Source: Apostichopus japonicus
Lineage: Eukaryota; Echinodermata; Holothuroidea; Aspidochirotida; Stichopodidae
Assembly (NCBI RefSeq): GCF_037975245.1
Contig: NC_092569.1
Location: 3,528,501-3,592,500 of the forward strand
Direction: 5' to 3'
DNA length: 64,000 nt
The notes under the pieces were generated by a model. The model saw nothing but the letters and a program-made list of their open reading frames with translations, had not been told where the DNA came from and ran no database searches. Below are positions 1 through 11,284 of the stretch, piece after piece; within the stretch, counting starts at the first letter, position 1, and each line of letters starts with the position of its first letter. Made by a program: the position numbers and the translations under genes.

Positions 1-2
1 GT

Positions 3-3000
3 GGATGCAGTGGTGTAGTTGTAAGATCTCAGTACGTCAAGCCCAGCCAAATGACAGGTGACGTTAAAACTTGCATCCTGATTGACGGTACGGTACGACA
101 ATATCCCGTTGCCAACATACTCGTGGATACTCCATACTTCTCAGGTTCAGTTTCGGCCTTGTGTATGAATGATCCAGTCTATGATTTAATTTTAGGGAAT
201 GTCCCAGGTGTACGAGAACCTACCAATCCAGACCCGAATTGGGAAGAGTCACAGACACAGGATCAACCAGTACAACCACCACCAAATGTAACCAAGCCTA
301 TGGCAATAAGGAATGATGATGACCCAAATACAGTTGCCGCAGCACAGACAAGGAGTCAGAGCAAAGCAAAAGAGAAGCCCTTTAAAAAGTTAAAAGTATC
401 GTCCCCGATTGGTGAAGAGGTTACTGCAGACATGCTACGTGAAAAGCAACAACAGGACCCCACCTTGGAAAAAATCAGACAGTTAGCCGAAACAGGAGAT
501 GATAAAGTGAGTAAAAATGGGAGTACTCATAAATATGTGAAGTCCAGTGGCATTCTCTACAGAGAATTTAGTTCTCCTCGAGTGGAATTTGGAAACAGAT
601 TTAGGCAGGTAGTAGTTCCAGTTGACTACAGAGATCATGTATTAAAGGTAGCACACGAATCGATTCTAGGGGGTCATCAAGGATCCAAAAAGACGCGTGA
701 TAAAGTAATGAGTGACTTTACATGGCCTGGAATGCAAGCAGACGTTACCAGGTATTGTCAGTCGTGTGATGTATGCCAAAGAACCCTCCCTAAAGGTCGT
801 GTTACTAAAGTACCATTAGGAAGTATGCCGCTGATTGAAGAACCATTTCAAAGGGTAGCAGTAGACTTAGTAGGACCGATCAAGCCAGCCACAGAGCGTG
901 GACATCGATACATATTGGTTTTAGTTGACTACGCAACTAGATACCCAGAAGCAGTACCAATGAAAACCATTGAAGCTGAGTCAGTAGCTGAGGAACTCCT
1001 TGGAATTTATTCAAGATTAGGCTTCCCAAAAGAAGTATTAACTGACCAAGGATCTCAGTTTGTCTCTGGCGTCATGAAAGAAGTTAGCCGATTATTGTCA
1101 ATTCGCCGATTAACCACGACTCCGTACCATGCCATGTGCAATGGGTTGGTAGAGAAATTTAATGGCACATTGAAAGCAATGTTAAAGAAGATGTGCGATG
1201 AAAGGCCTAAAGATTGGGACAGATATATAGATCCCCTACTGTTTGCGTACAGGGAAACGCCACAGGAAAGCACAGGCTTCTCGCCATTTGAACTGCTATA
1301 TGGGCGGACCGTGCGTGGTCCTATGCGGATTCTTAAGGAATTATGGACCGGCGAATCAGAAGTAAGTGAGACGAAGACTGTGTACCAGTACGTGTTGGAC
1401 TTACAGGAACGTTTGGAGCAAACATGTCAACTAGCACGTGAGGAGCTCAAGAAGTCTAGACAAAGGTACAAAACGTACTACAACAAGAAAGCAAGAGTAA
1501 GAAACATGAAAGTAGGAGAAGAAGTCCTCCTCCTTCTCCCCACTGATAAGAACAAGCTACTTATGCAGTGGAAGGGACCATTTCCAATAGTGGAGAAAGT
1601 TGGTACAATGAACTACAAAATAGACTTTGGCCATAGGGTCAAAACATTTCACGCCAACCTGCTAAAGAAATATAACAGACGTGAAGTGGCAGCCACTATG
1701 TTCGAGATGCCAATACAAAGTATGTATGAAGTTGTCTGCACATCGGTTCTAGAAGATGAACCACAAGAGGAATCTGGTATATCTGAACTCAAATCATTTT
1801 CCACAGATGATCTTATACATCTTCCACCTATGTTTCAGAAGGAGCGAAGTACTGATGTGAATATCAGCGGACAATTAGGAAAAACAAAAACTCAACAGGT
1901 ACAACAAATATTGACAGAGTTTGAAGACAGTTTGACTGACCTACCGGGGAAGACAAAGCTCGGTGAACATGTCATCAAAGTCAGCGATACAACACCTATA
2001 AGGAGTAAACCTTATCCAATACCACATGCTCTTCGAGATGATATCCGCAAGGAGATCCAAAGTATGCTGAGGATGGGCGTAATATCGCACAGCAAAAGTC
2101 CATACGCTTGTCCGTTGGTAGCATTAAAGAAGCCGGATGGATCTTTGAGGGCCTGTTGCGACACACGCAAAATTAACATGATCACGGAGTTTGATGCTGA
2201 GCCTGTTCCAGACCAGGAAGAGATATTTGCAAAGTTATCCAAGGATTGCTACTTCAGTAAAATCGATCTGAGCAAAGGTTACTGGCAAATCCCAATGGCA
2301 AAAGAGTCGAAGCCATTAACAGCATTTGTGACTCATGATGGGTTATACGAGTTCAATATGATGCCATTTGGTCTTGTGAATTCTGGTGCTACATTCAACA
2401 GAGTGATGAGGAAGCTTCTTAAAGGAATTGAGAATGTCCATAGTTATGTTGATGATATCCTGATACACACTCAGACATGGGAGGAACATCTCCAGAGAGT
2501 AAAAGAAGTCTTCACAAGAATCAAGAAAGCCAACTTGACGGCTAGACCTACAAAATGTTTCATTGGGTACAATGAGGTGGAATTTTTAGGACATATTATA
2601 GGAGAAGGTAGAGTAAAACCCAAACCTGACAAAATTAAAGCCATTCAGCAAGCAGAGAGACCAACTACAAAGACTCAAGTGAGATCATTCTTAGGGTTGG
2701 TAGGTTACTACAGGAAGTTTGTACCAAACTTCGCAGCCGTGGCAGTACCACTGACTAACTGTACGAAGAAAGGTGAACCAAACGTGATTAGATGGGGCGA
2801 GAGCCAGGAACAGGCGTTCCAAACACTGAAGAGTAAGCTTGCAAGCTCACCGATACTTCAGCTCCCCGACCTCCACAGAGAATTCACACTTCGGACAGAC
2901 GCTTCGGATACAGGAGTTGGTGCGATCCTTCTTCAGGAGTTTGCAGGTGAAAAATTTCCAGTAGCCTATGCTAGCAAAAAGCTGAACAAGAGTCAAATGA

Positions 3001-3293
3001 GATACTCAGTGATGGAGAGAGAATGCTTGGCCGTAGTCTGGGCTGTACTCAAGTTTGAGCCATATCTCTATGGCAAGGAATTTGTAATAGAGACAGACCA
3101 TCAACCATTGACATGCATTCGGAAGTCGAAAGTGGCAAATGGAAGGATAATGAGGTGGGCACTGGCATTACAGCCATATCGTTACCGCATCCAAGTGATA
3201 AAGGGAGCCGATAATGTAGGGGCTGACTACTTGAGTAGAAGTACAGAAATAATGCAAGCCAATTTCTTATCCTTCATCAGCAAAGAGCTGTAA
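3..3293 (+). CDS. pol: Retrotransposon pol polyprotein (PR-IN-RT-RH), 5' partial
   Basis: Pol polyprotein that copies and integrates the element. The frame is open back to base 3, and the first residues read G-C-S-G-V-V-V, which fits the position just after the D of a retropepsin DTG/DSG site, so the ATG at 51 is internal. Numbering from that ATG: protease end (D-L-I-L-G-N) near 45-50; integrase zinc finger with H202, H209, C239, C242; integrase core with D272, D332, E368 (35 residues between the last two); integrase C-terminal region to about 560; reverse transcriptase about 655-830 with Y-V-D-D at 799-802; RNase H from about 945 with T-D-A-S. No chromodomain was recognised. It ends at TAA 3291-3293. 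The spacer between protease and integrase is proline- and charge-rich. Domain assignment is direct from motifs; activity is inference from the intact frame. Confidence 0.93.
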   Translation, partial: GCSGVVVRSQYVKPSQMTGDVKTCILIDGTVRQYPVANILVDTPYFSGSVSALCMNDPVYDLILGNVPGVREPTNPDPNWEESQTQDQPVQPPPNVTKPMAIRNDDDPNTVAAAQTRSQSKAKEKPFKKLKVSSPIGEEVTADMLREKQQQDPTLEKIRQLAETGDDKVSKNGSTHKYVKSSGILYREFSSPRVEFGNRFRQVVVPVDYRDHVLKVAHESILGGHQGSKKTRDKVMSDFTWPGMQADVTRYCQSCDVCQRTLPKGRVTKVPLGSMPLIEEPFQRVAVDLVGPIKPATERGHRYILVLVDYATRYPEAVPMKTIEAESVAEELLGIYSRLGFPKEVLTDQGSQFVSGVMKEVSRLLSIRRLTTTPYHAMCNGLVEKFNGTLKAMLKKMCDERPKDWDRYIDPLLFAYRETPQESTGFSPFELLYGRTVRGPMRILKELWTGESEVSETKTVYQYVLDLQERLEQTCQLAREELKKSRQRYKTYYNKKARVRNMKVGEEVLLLLPTDKNKLLMQWKGPFPIVEKVGTMNYKIDFGHRVKTFHANLLKKYNRREVAATMFEMPIQSMYEVVCTSVLEDEPQEESGISELKSFSTDDLIHLPPMFQKERSTDVNISGQLGKTKTQQVQQILTEFEDSLTDLPGKTKLGEHVIKVSDTTPIRSKPYPIPHALRDDIRKEIQSMLRMGVISHSKSPYACPLVALKKPDGSLRACCDTRKINMITEFDAEPVPDQEEIFAKLSKDCYFSKIDLSKGYWQIPMAKESKPLTAFVTHDGLYEFNMMPFGLVNSGATFNRVMRKLLKGIENVHSYVDDILIHTQTWEEHLQRVKEVFTRIKKANLTARPTKCFIGYNEVEFLGHIIGEGRVKPKPDKIKAIQQAERPTTKTQVRSFLGLVGYYRKFVPNFAAVAVPLTNCTKKGEPNVIRWGESQEQAFQTLKSKLASSPILQLPDLHREFTLRTDASDTGVGAILLQEFAGEKFPVAYASKKLNKSQMRYSVMERECLAVVWAVLKFEPYLYGKEFVIETDHQPLTCIRKSKVANGRIMRWALALQPYRYRIQVIKGADNVGADYLSRSTEIMQANFLSFISKEL

Positions 3294-3441
3294 GAAATGC
3301 ATTTCCAATAGTGTATGGAAATGTGTGATTTCAGGTAGCTTAGGGAGAAGCAGAGGAAATTGAAGGAGATTTCAGTGCAGGATAGGCTGAAACAAATATC
3401 CTAATGTGAGATGTGTATAAATGTGTTAGACACATTTTATT

Positions 3442-3457
3442 AAAGGAGGGAGTTAAT
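3442..3457 (+). other. Polypurine tract region before the 3' LTR
   Basis: A purine-rich stretch (AAAGGAGGGAG, then TTAAT) lies directly before the first TG of the 3' LTR at 3458. In LTR retrotransposons this position holds the primer for plus-strand DNA synthesis. Confidence 0.65.
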
Positions 3458-4910
3458 TGTCACATTAGAATAGTATAATTTAGTTAATTTGTATTTGTAT
3501 GACAGAAGAAGTCAATCTGTCAGCTGTTTATTTTAGAAAGTTTTTTTTTAGTAACTTTTACTTTAGTCAATGCTGGTTGTTGTTGATGTTGGAAAGTAGT
3601 ATCCAAGGATGTAGGACAATTTACATAAACCCAAATCCCTCTATTCACTACAGAAATACAAGGTAGCATAATTGAGTATGTATACAAAAGAAACATCACC
3701 AGGTCAGGGCATAGTATAATAATACAAAGGTACAGGGTAGCATAGCATAGCTAGTGCACACAAAAGAAACCTACCAGGGCAGGACATAGTCAAGATGACA
3801 ATGTATTGTATTGCCAAGTTATGCAAATTGATACACTATTAATTATGTGTGACATCACATCCAGCCAGTGAAGTGAGTGTTGGATAAGATTTTTATTCAC
3901 TCTCCAAAATACCATCATCGGATTGAGTCCTGCTATATCTCTTAGCTGAAAAAGACGGAGCTACAGTAGTGTGATTTTCATATCATGGGGCACAGGATCC
4001 TCTATATAGGATACCTGTATTGAAGCCTGGGCTGGTATATTGTAATTTATAACTGGCATTTAACTGTGAAATCTGAAAACACAATTATTTCCTGGAGACT
4101 CCAGATTCACTCAATATGTAGTGTTCTGGATAGGGCAGCTTGTCGGCAGAGTTGGGATGAAAGTACATCACCTGACCGGATAAAATATAGCTGTATTGCA
4201 GAGCTCGTCTGACAGTTTAAGAACTGGAACCATTGTAAGTAGAAACTTGTTATATTAATCTGTTCTGTATATGTAATATTTGGGATGCAACCACTTTAAA
4301 GTTTGTATACTTTTGGAGGTGAATATGCATACAAAAGTCAGTTTAATTTTGTGTAGTAATTTTTCATTATGTTGGATAGTAAAAGTCACGCCTTAATTGA
4401 CTTTCCTTAAGAAAGTGGATGTTTGCTATGATTGTAATAGTGATGGTAACTTTTATAGCATTACAAATTAATTCAAGTGATTTTGGCAGAGAGGGGTTAT
4501 ATGTTTAGTGGAGTGAACATGAGGTTAGTGTGCATAAAGGAGAGTTATGATGTGCTCACCATAGCTTTGGAGTAGGAATGTATATATGTTTGAGTTAAAC
4601 CAATTTTTTGTTTGTATGTGGAACAAACTAAACTTTGTTCAAGATTCATATATGGCTTATTGTTACAAATTTTGTATTATAAATTTATGCAACATGTTTA
4701 GTATATTGTATTTGGACAAAGTATTATCAGAGAATCTGATTGTGTATTTTGTTCCGATACAGTGCCACTTTCCTCTCACATTGGGTCGAAGACCGGAAGC
4801 TTTTGAGGATAGTTTTATCACCGACTATAACACCTACCACAACCTGATATCAGCAACCGCGTGTCAACAAGTATTGTCAACACCTTTAGGCAATATTCGT
4901 CATAGTGACA
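3458..4910 (+). repeat. 3' LTR of the Gmr1-like element (right end uncertain)
   Basis: It begins TGTCAC right after the polypurine tract. Two positions downstream carry the matching terminal GTGACA: 4905-4910 (LTR of 1,453 bp) and 3849-3854 (LTR of 397 bp). Without the 5' LTR the choice cannot be settled; the longer one is shown. The sequence holds an imperfect tandem repeat of about 74 bp (about 3657-3717 and 3731-3791) and a TATA-like CTATATAGG near 4002. A splice-donor-like TTGTAAGTAG lies near 4234 and an acceptor-like pyrimidine tract with CAG near 4760, as if the leader were spliced. The 115-codon open frame at 4586-4933 crosses the LTR end and is not taken as a gene. Confidence 0.6.
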
Positions 4911-6044
4911 ACTCAGAACTCATTTTTTTTTAAGATAAATGTTAAATCAGAATTTCATGATGTAAAGGGGGAAAAGCTCTTCAGAGTAGAAGAGGTAATC
5001 TCATTCTTTGATAGAGAAAAGAATATCCAATTAATATATATTAAGACTAAATTTATACGTGCCAGTTTGCTCTCTCGCAATTGAAAAAGATCCAGGGGTA
5101 TCAAAACTTTGGAAAGTCTTAACCTTTTCAGTAGTTAAGCTAAATCTAGTATATGTTATCCTCTGGTAAAGATTGCGCCAAAGCAATCTGTTATCTCTAA
5201 GTATTCAGGAGTCCTACGTGTTCCTAAGCAGTATTACAGAACGCTGTAACCTTTATTTTGCATGTTCCTTTTTTTTATTATTTTAAGGAGAAAGTTCCTC
5301 CTCAATAAATACCTATTCACTTAAGAAGTTGAATTTATAAAACTTGTTCTGCATCATTAGTTGGTTGGAGTATTTCTTTTTTACATTGCATTTTGATTTT
5401 GGATAGCCGCTAGGCGAATGTGTCGCATTGCCACTTGCATTCTTTTTGTGGGTGACAGGGTCCCTACTTCATACGATGCAATAACAGAACAATAATAACT
5501 CTGATCATTTCTCAATCTACACAGTCAAAAACATGATTCCTAGGAATTCAACATAGTCCTTTGAATAAATAAAAATTTCCAGATAAAATGTATTATTTGG
5601 TTCGGTCTGATGAAAAATGATTTGGAGAACTAGCTGTAACATCTGTCGAGAGTACAGACGTCCTCACAGTTTACTTCAGGTTGATGAGATTTTTCTGTCC
5701 ATCAGATGTTCTTTACAATGTGAGGTTTTCATTTCCTGAAGGGGGGGGGAGGGAGGAAAGGGGGGAGGGTTTTGTCTTTCGTGAAACCTTTAGTGGTTAG
5801 AATATTTTTTTCCTCACGTTGTACTTTGGTATTATAGTTTGATGCATGCCTATATATATTTTGAAGGTCACATTTACACCTTATACTGATGGGAAAAAAA
5901 ATTTGGAAGAAAAAAAATTAAAGTAAAGATATTCTGATACCTCCCCCCCCCCCCATACCCCCTAAAGAGTAAGCTGAACGATAATGAAGGTTCCTTTGCG
6001 GTGATTTTTCATTTGGTCTTTTTATTTTCTGCTTTTCTCTCCAG
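4911..6044 (+). other. Probable PREB intron sequence, no exon seen
   Basis: AT-rich DNA between the retroelement and the first recognisable PREB exon. Contains G-rich (5741-5769) and C-rich (5943-5954) runs and no open frame with splice sites. It ends in a polypyrimidine tract and CAG at 6044. Confidence 0.5.
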
Positions 6045-6204
6045 CGGATTAAGTGGGTGCAGAATCATCACAGTATATTTGTGACCGGTCTTTCGTTTGT
6101 TCCGATGACTCGTAAATCCAGAGCCCTACTCGGTGACCTTGATGCAGCAATAATGAGTATATCGGCCGATCAGAGGGTCGGGCTCGTCTCCGTCGACAAC
6201 CCAA
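6045..6204 (+). CDS. PREB: PREB penultimate exon (last WD40 blade)
   Basis: Acceptor CTCTCCAG at 6037-6044 and donor GTGAGT from 6205. It starts in phase 0 and ends one base into a codon. It encodes 53 residues starting R-I-K-W-V, with the pattern of a WD40 strand pair. Confidence 0.75.
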
Positions 6205-7693
6205 GTGAGTACCGTTTCCGATTAAAATATCGCAGATTTGGTTCAACTGGGTAACGGGTAGTTACGGGCGGGATGTTTTGTTCCTTGTTCACGATTTCTA
6301 ATATCTTTTGTGTCTTATGAAAAATTCACCATACATGGATCCAGTATTATAAAAAGGAGTGGGAGTGGGGGGGGGGGGTGTTAGGGTGCTCCTGAGGTCC
6401 TTGAAGCTGACTCTAATGTAGGAGGAACTTGGGGGTCATTTCCCAGAAATAAACGCCCCAAATATTTAGACTTGCATTCTGAGGCATGTATATGCTATAA
6501 TTAGGTCTTTAAGCAAGGTTGTGTTGATAACAGCTTTCAATTTTTTGTGTGGGATTAAAAGGGGGGAGGGAGGGGGTTGGGGGGGTACAAAACCTACATT
6601 CCCTCCCTAGATTTACAGCTGGTCCCTCTGTATTTCCGCTCATGTTGCCATGGTAACAGTATAATGAATATTCATGTATGTACTCACCATCTCTGCTGTT
6701 CAGTGGGTCACACTTCAGGGAATGATTCAGTGTTCAAACTTTGTGTAGCAACTATGTCTCATATGAAATACTATGGTTATCTGTGTACAAAAAGTGCTGT
6801 ACATCTTTGGACTTGTATAGCAAATTGACCACTCTGCATAGTAGCATTTTGCCGTGCGATAACGGTTAATTATGCCTTGCACCTGTACAATTGAGTACTC
6901 AATTCAACTCGCAGTGCACTGGGATGTTATAGTGGGTAATGTTTCAGGGAGTACTGTACGTTCAGGGGCACATACCTTTTTAATCAGTACTGTGTCTGTT
7001 ACAATGATCTGCTCTTGTGTTAATTGCACTATTTTGTCGCAGACATTTTATGGGTTTTAACATTGATCGTCTGGTTTCTGTGCTCTTTAACCACATTTAA
7101 CGCCAGATATTTCGATGGAAAGAATTCGCAACTGATTTAAGACCAGTAAAACCTGGCACCTTTACATTGCACAAATAAATGAGTACATTCCATTTTGCGT
7201 ACGTGTTTTCACCGAGTCAGTTGTCCTTTCAATAACTAATAACTAATAACTAATATTCATCACATGTCAAAAAAAGCGATAGAAAGGTTTCAAAAAGTTT
7301 GATAGAAAATAGCAAAATAAAACAAAAAAATATGTAGCAACTTTAGTTGAGAAAAACTTTTAGATAACTTTAGAAAAGTTTGTCTGTATGATTTGAAATT
7401 ATGTAACTCGACCATAATTTAAACCAACAAACTGTATTTAAAAAAAAAAAAATTGATAGGATTTTTAGTGTCCGATCAGAGCAAAACAAAATGACCGTGT
7501 TTTGTTGTTGCAAGGAATGGATTTAAGGGAGGAATATTATAGAGGTCCAAGCAATGACCATTGCTCTCTCTTTCTTTCTGTCTTAATTTCTTCTTTCGCA
7601 GGACACTACCCCGTATGGCTTGTGTTCTTCGGAGCCGTTTTCATAATAGTCATCCTATTTGCCCTCCTCGCAGCTTTCGGCATGAACCCGTAA
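6045..7693 (+). CDS. PREB: PREB/SEC12 homologue, last two coding exons (3' partial gene)
   Basis: C-terminal part of a PREB/SEC12-like protein, the ER-membrane exchange factor that loads SAR1 with GTP to start COPII coat assembly at ER exit sites. Coding exons are 6045-6204 and 7602-7693, joined in phase (one base before the intron, two after, making an Arg codon). Together they encode 83 residues: a last WD40 blade (V-T-G-L-S-F-V-P, then S-I-S-A-D-Q-R-V), then P-V-W and one hydrophobic segment of about 22 residues, ending F-G-M-N-P before TAA. This matches the end of vertebrate PREB as I recall it: propeller, P-V-W, single C-terminal anchor, very short lumenal tail. The N-terminal exons must lie left of the window, or beyond the retroelement. 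Family call rests on recalled sequence; moderately high confidence. Confidence 0.72.
6205..7601 (+). other. PREB last intron
   Basis: 1.4 kb intron bounded by GTGAGT and TTCGCAG. It contains G-runs (6366-6380, 6560-6585) and a stretch (about 6360-6530) resembling DNA near 50.5-50.65 kb, probably an old dispersed repeat. The small open frames inside show no coding signature. Confidence 0.7.
7602..7693 (+). CDS. PREB: PREB terminal exon (membrane anchor)
   Basis: Acceptor TTCTTTCGCAG ends at 7601. The exon encodes H-Y-P-V-W, a hydrophobic segment of about 22 residues and a short polar tail to TAA at 7691-7693. A 3' UTR follows, with AATAAA at 8466-8471 as a plausible poly(A) signal. Confidence 0.75.
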
Positions 7694-8490
7694 CTCTCTC
7701 TTTCGAAAGTACACGTGGGGCGGCTCTGTAAAAACGGATTCGTAAGGATTGGACTTTACTGCGCTCGTACCTTGCCAATGTCCATAAGATAAATATATTT
7801 TTAATCTGAACGATTTGTAATATTTTCAGAAGTCTTATCGAGTTGGGAAAGGCATGTTACCACCGTTGCTTCATCAGGGTATTTTTATAAAGTGTTGCAA
7901 GGAACTGTAGAGTGTGTTGCTTAACTTTATGTCAAACCACATATCTTCTTCGTATCACTGCTAAGGGGGGTTAGACTTTTTAACGGTCGTCCGAGACGAC
8001 CAGATTTCTGTGGAGACAAACGAAAACTCAGTTTGGAGGGCGTCCGACGGAACGACTATTCGTTTACGGCAAATTCAGATTTTGCGTTGTAACTTGACCC
8101 AGTTCCCTCGAGCAGGTAAAATGAATAACTCTGTTTCACCTCGAAGTTAGTGTTTTATTCACCAAATCTACACATCTCTTCTATAGTACTGTACGTGTTG
8201 GTCTTTGATAAAACGCCTGATTTTCCCTAGGGGGAGGGGGGGAGGGACAACTGCAAATTTGTACTTTGCTAGCTGGCCCTTCATTTGGTAAAATACTTAT
8301 TCAAATTTCTACACAGGCTTATACTGCTAAGATGTCTATTGCATATGGTATTACAGTATAATGGAACTTTTTAAGCATGTTATGAAGCGTTACATAGTCC
8401 GACCGCCGACAGTTTTGAGATTTTTCGACTCTTTTTAGTCAAGTTGTAATGACCGAGCTGGTCTAAATAAACTTTCTTGTGCCGTTTACC
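7694..8490 (+). other. PREB 3' UTR (putative)
   Basis: Non-coding sequence from the PREB stop to just past AATAAA at 8466-8471. The extent is inferred from that signal only. Confidence 0.45.
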
Positions 8491-11284
8491 CTTCACAAAT
8501 AGAAAATGTAGCAAATTTTCTTTCGTAAGTGCCGATTGCTATGGGCCGTCTTAGAAGCATGTGACGTACTGAGAAATAGGACCTGGTATGTTGTGAGCTG
8601 AGAGATTCCCACCAAACATAAAATATCTTTTAAATTTTTTGTTTTTTTTATCTTGTGATGTTGAATTATTCTATTAATTCAACAAAGGGTCACGTAGGGA
8701 CTGGGGTCTTTCGCCCCAGACTGAAGGGATCAGTTTCCTTACGGAAAACACAGACAGCAGGAGAGAAATGTCTTACGTTTAATGTGATTATTAGGCAAAT
8801 ATGAAAGACATTTAGTACTGGTTCGGGGCATGATTCAAAGTTTCCGAAAGTCTCTGAATTTGTTTCTCTCATTGAATACTATAGTTCCTGTGAAGAAAAC
8901 TACCATACATCTTTACATCTCAATAGCAACTTGACCATTTTTGTCTAGCAAACTGAAATGCGATATTGGATAAAAAAAAAGATTCCCTGTGGTTCACAGA
9001 ATTTGGTGGAAAAATTCTGAACTGTAAACTTCTACTGTAACAGTCTTCCAACTGTATCAGCAATGCACAAATTAATGTAGCAATTCCTTTATGTTGACAT
9101 TTTCCTGTGGTATGAACTGAAAAAAGTATGTTACCGTTCAAAGACAAACATTAACAGGCAACATCCAGCTTACCAAGACAACGCAAGAGTCTGTGTATAA
9201 AATCTGTTTCTGGGTATAAAATTGTGACTTTGACCAGGAGGTACTGTAACTCGAGATTTTATTTTGCGCGGAGGATAGAGTCGAGCATCAATTTTAACGT
9301 TTTTAATCACAACTGATATTTCAAAGATGGTCTCATTTTCAAAATGTGAAGACTGTATTTCATGTACAAGGAACAGGTCAGGGGAGATGGTATATTTTAT
9401 AGCCAACGCTAACCTGTTACAAATTCGCATTTTCCTGTTTGATTCAAGATCAAGAATGTGCATCATTTAGTTTAAAAGTCAGTAGATGTGATTTTCCAAA
9501 TAACTATAAAACCCATGACGGACACTGTCGGTCTATGCCAGTTTCATATAAATAGTAAAAAATATATTAAATTTAAAAACAAGTATATAGAGACATTTCA
9601 ATTCAACAGCAAAACTATAATCATAATAGAATCATATTAAAGAACTGCAGTGGACATTTGCAAACTCTCTTTCCTATGAATGCCCTAGCCAATTCAAAGT
9701 TTTGATGCAAGCATTTGTGATGGTTCTGACTACAAGGTTTCCATGACTGGGATATGAGTGCAAGTTAATATATGGGTTATTAATGCCAGTAAACCTTTGC
9801 TTAAGTTATGCCTACCCCAGTAGCTAGAGTAGATACTGGAATAATACAAAACATTGAGCAGGAATTTTAAATTAATTTAATTTAATAATTAATTTTCTAC
9901 TTTGAATTAGTCTTTTTCTTATTTCTATCAGTTGTGATGTAAATGTTTATATTTTAACCCTTTCGTTTTGTTGTTGTTGTTTTATTTCGATTTGGTGGTC
10001 GGGGGAGGAACAATAAAGTTTCATGTAAATTTTTATGATTTTTGTCCTGTGTTTATGCTCATTTCTTGTTCATGGACTAAGTTTATACTTAGCAATTGAA
10101 TCCTAAACAATTAGGTTATACTTAATGATGTCAAAGGGTGGGGTTTGGTAGGAAGGGGGAGGGGGTGTGGAGGGAGGGTAGGGGAGAGGGTTGGGAGGGG
10201 AAGGGGTGTGGAGGGTAGGGGGAGGGGAGGGAATGGCTAGGAGAAATATTCCTGCATCCTGAGACCAGAGATGTGTGTATTTTATCAAGGTGGTAGTTGA
10301 GGGTGTTGAGTTATCATGCATTTATTGTGGTGTAAATTCAACTGACAATAAAACCCAGTTTGAACAGACCTTTTAAGAATTTATGTCTAAACATGCCCAT
10401 AGGGTAGTATTGTCAGTGGCATCATGAAGAGTTTACAACCTGGAGAGTAAAACAGATGGGTGCCGATGAGGGGGATGTGGGTGGGGAGGAGAATTAATTG
10501 ATGTCCCCCACCCCAAAAAAACATTTTGCTTGAAAAAATCTAAGCTGAAAAACTTTTGTACTAACCAATAGCTTGAATTCAGACTTTTTAGACTAACAGA
10601 ATTAATTTCTCATCATTTACTTTTTAATTCCTAACTTGAGAGCTCTTTATTGCCAATATTAACACATTAGCAACTAATACACCAAAGCAAGGTAAAGATG
10701 ATAACGCCCTGTTGTCCAAGTGCATTACCATGCCCCCTCCCTCCTCTCCCCCACCTTGGGAGTTTGTTCTGAGGAAGTGTAATTGTATTTAAGTTGCAGC
10801 ACAAATGGCAAATTTTATTCCTGGTATATGTACTAGGTGTAGAAGTAGTTGTATTTTTTTTGTAGGCCAAGGGTGTTTCTAAAGGAGGGGGGAGGGGGGG
10901 GGTGGGGCAGGTGAACTGATATCTTGTGTTAAATGTCGCTTTGGCTTCACTGATGTTTAATCTGTCGAGAAATGCCATTTGGAGGTAAGTTTGAGCACAG
11001 GATGACACACGTATCAGAAAGAGAAAATCACACAATATACTTGGTATGCAGTACTCCACTGTATTCTGGAATAATATCAATTTCCATTCCCAATATTGCG
11101 CTTAAGCCGAACATCAGAATTAAAAGAAATAAGAATTCTGCCATGGTTACAATGGTATACATCATGCTTGTCGACATAAATTGTACAAATGAACAAGTGG
11201 GGTTTGCTACAAGTAAGATAAAATGGGTTTGACACCAAATTAAAAGAACATATCCCCATATGGAGTTAATTGAATGCCATCCGC
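8491..11284. other. Intergenic DNA, no gene seen
   Basis: AT-rich, without splice-bounded open frames. The notable segment is a G-rich tract at 10136-10237 (listed separately). Short open frames at 8.7-9.5 and 10.7-11.1 kb lack any family signature. Confidence 0.5.
10136..10237 (+). repeat. G-rich tract, quadruplex-prone
   Basis: About 100 bp in which runs of three to five G recur every few bases, separated by A, T or GT. This easily satisfies the four-run pattern for a G-quadruplex on the + strand. Confidence 0.7.

Larger units (their letters stand above)
1..4910 (+). mobile_element. Gmr1-like Ty3/gypsy LTR retrotransposon, 3' part
   Basis: The 3' portion of an LTR retrotransposon, cut by the left window edge inside the protease. 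What is visible runs protease tail, integrase, reverse transcriptase, RNase H, then a purine-rich tract and a 3' LTR. Integrase lies upstream of reverse transcriptase in one uninterrupted frame. That is the Ty1/copia order on a Ty3/gypsy-type pol, the hallmark of the Gmr1-like group known from deuterostomes. The frame has no stop or frameshift over 3.3 kb, so the copy looks young. Gag, the 5' LTR and the primer binding site are off the window. It has the same orientation as the PREB homologue that follows and probably sits in one of its introns. The right end depends on which of two LTR ends is correct (3854 or 4910). Confidence 0.88.

Noticed and set aside
51-53. ATG at 51 as start of pol
   Set aside because: The frame is open back to base 3 and already encodes retropepsin sequence, so the protein starts upstream of the window.
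4586-4933. 115-codon open frame as a gene
   Set aside because: It crosses the likely LTR border, has no family motif, and its upstream part is AT-rich LTR sequence.
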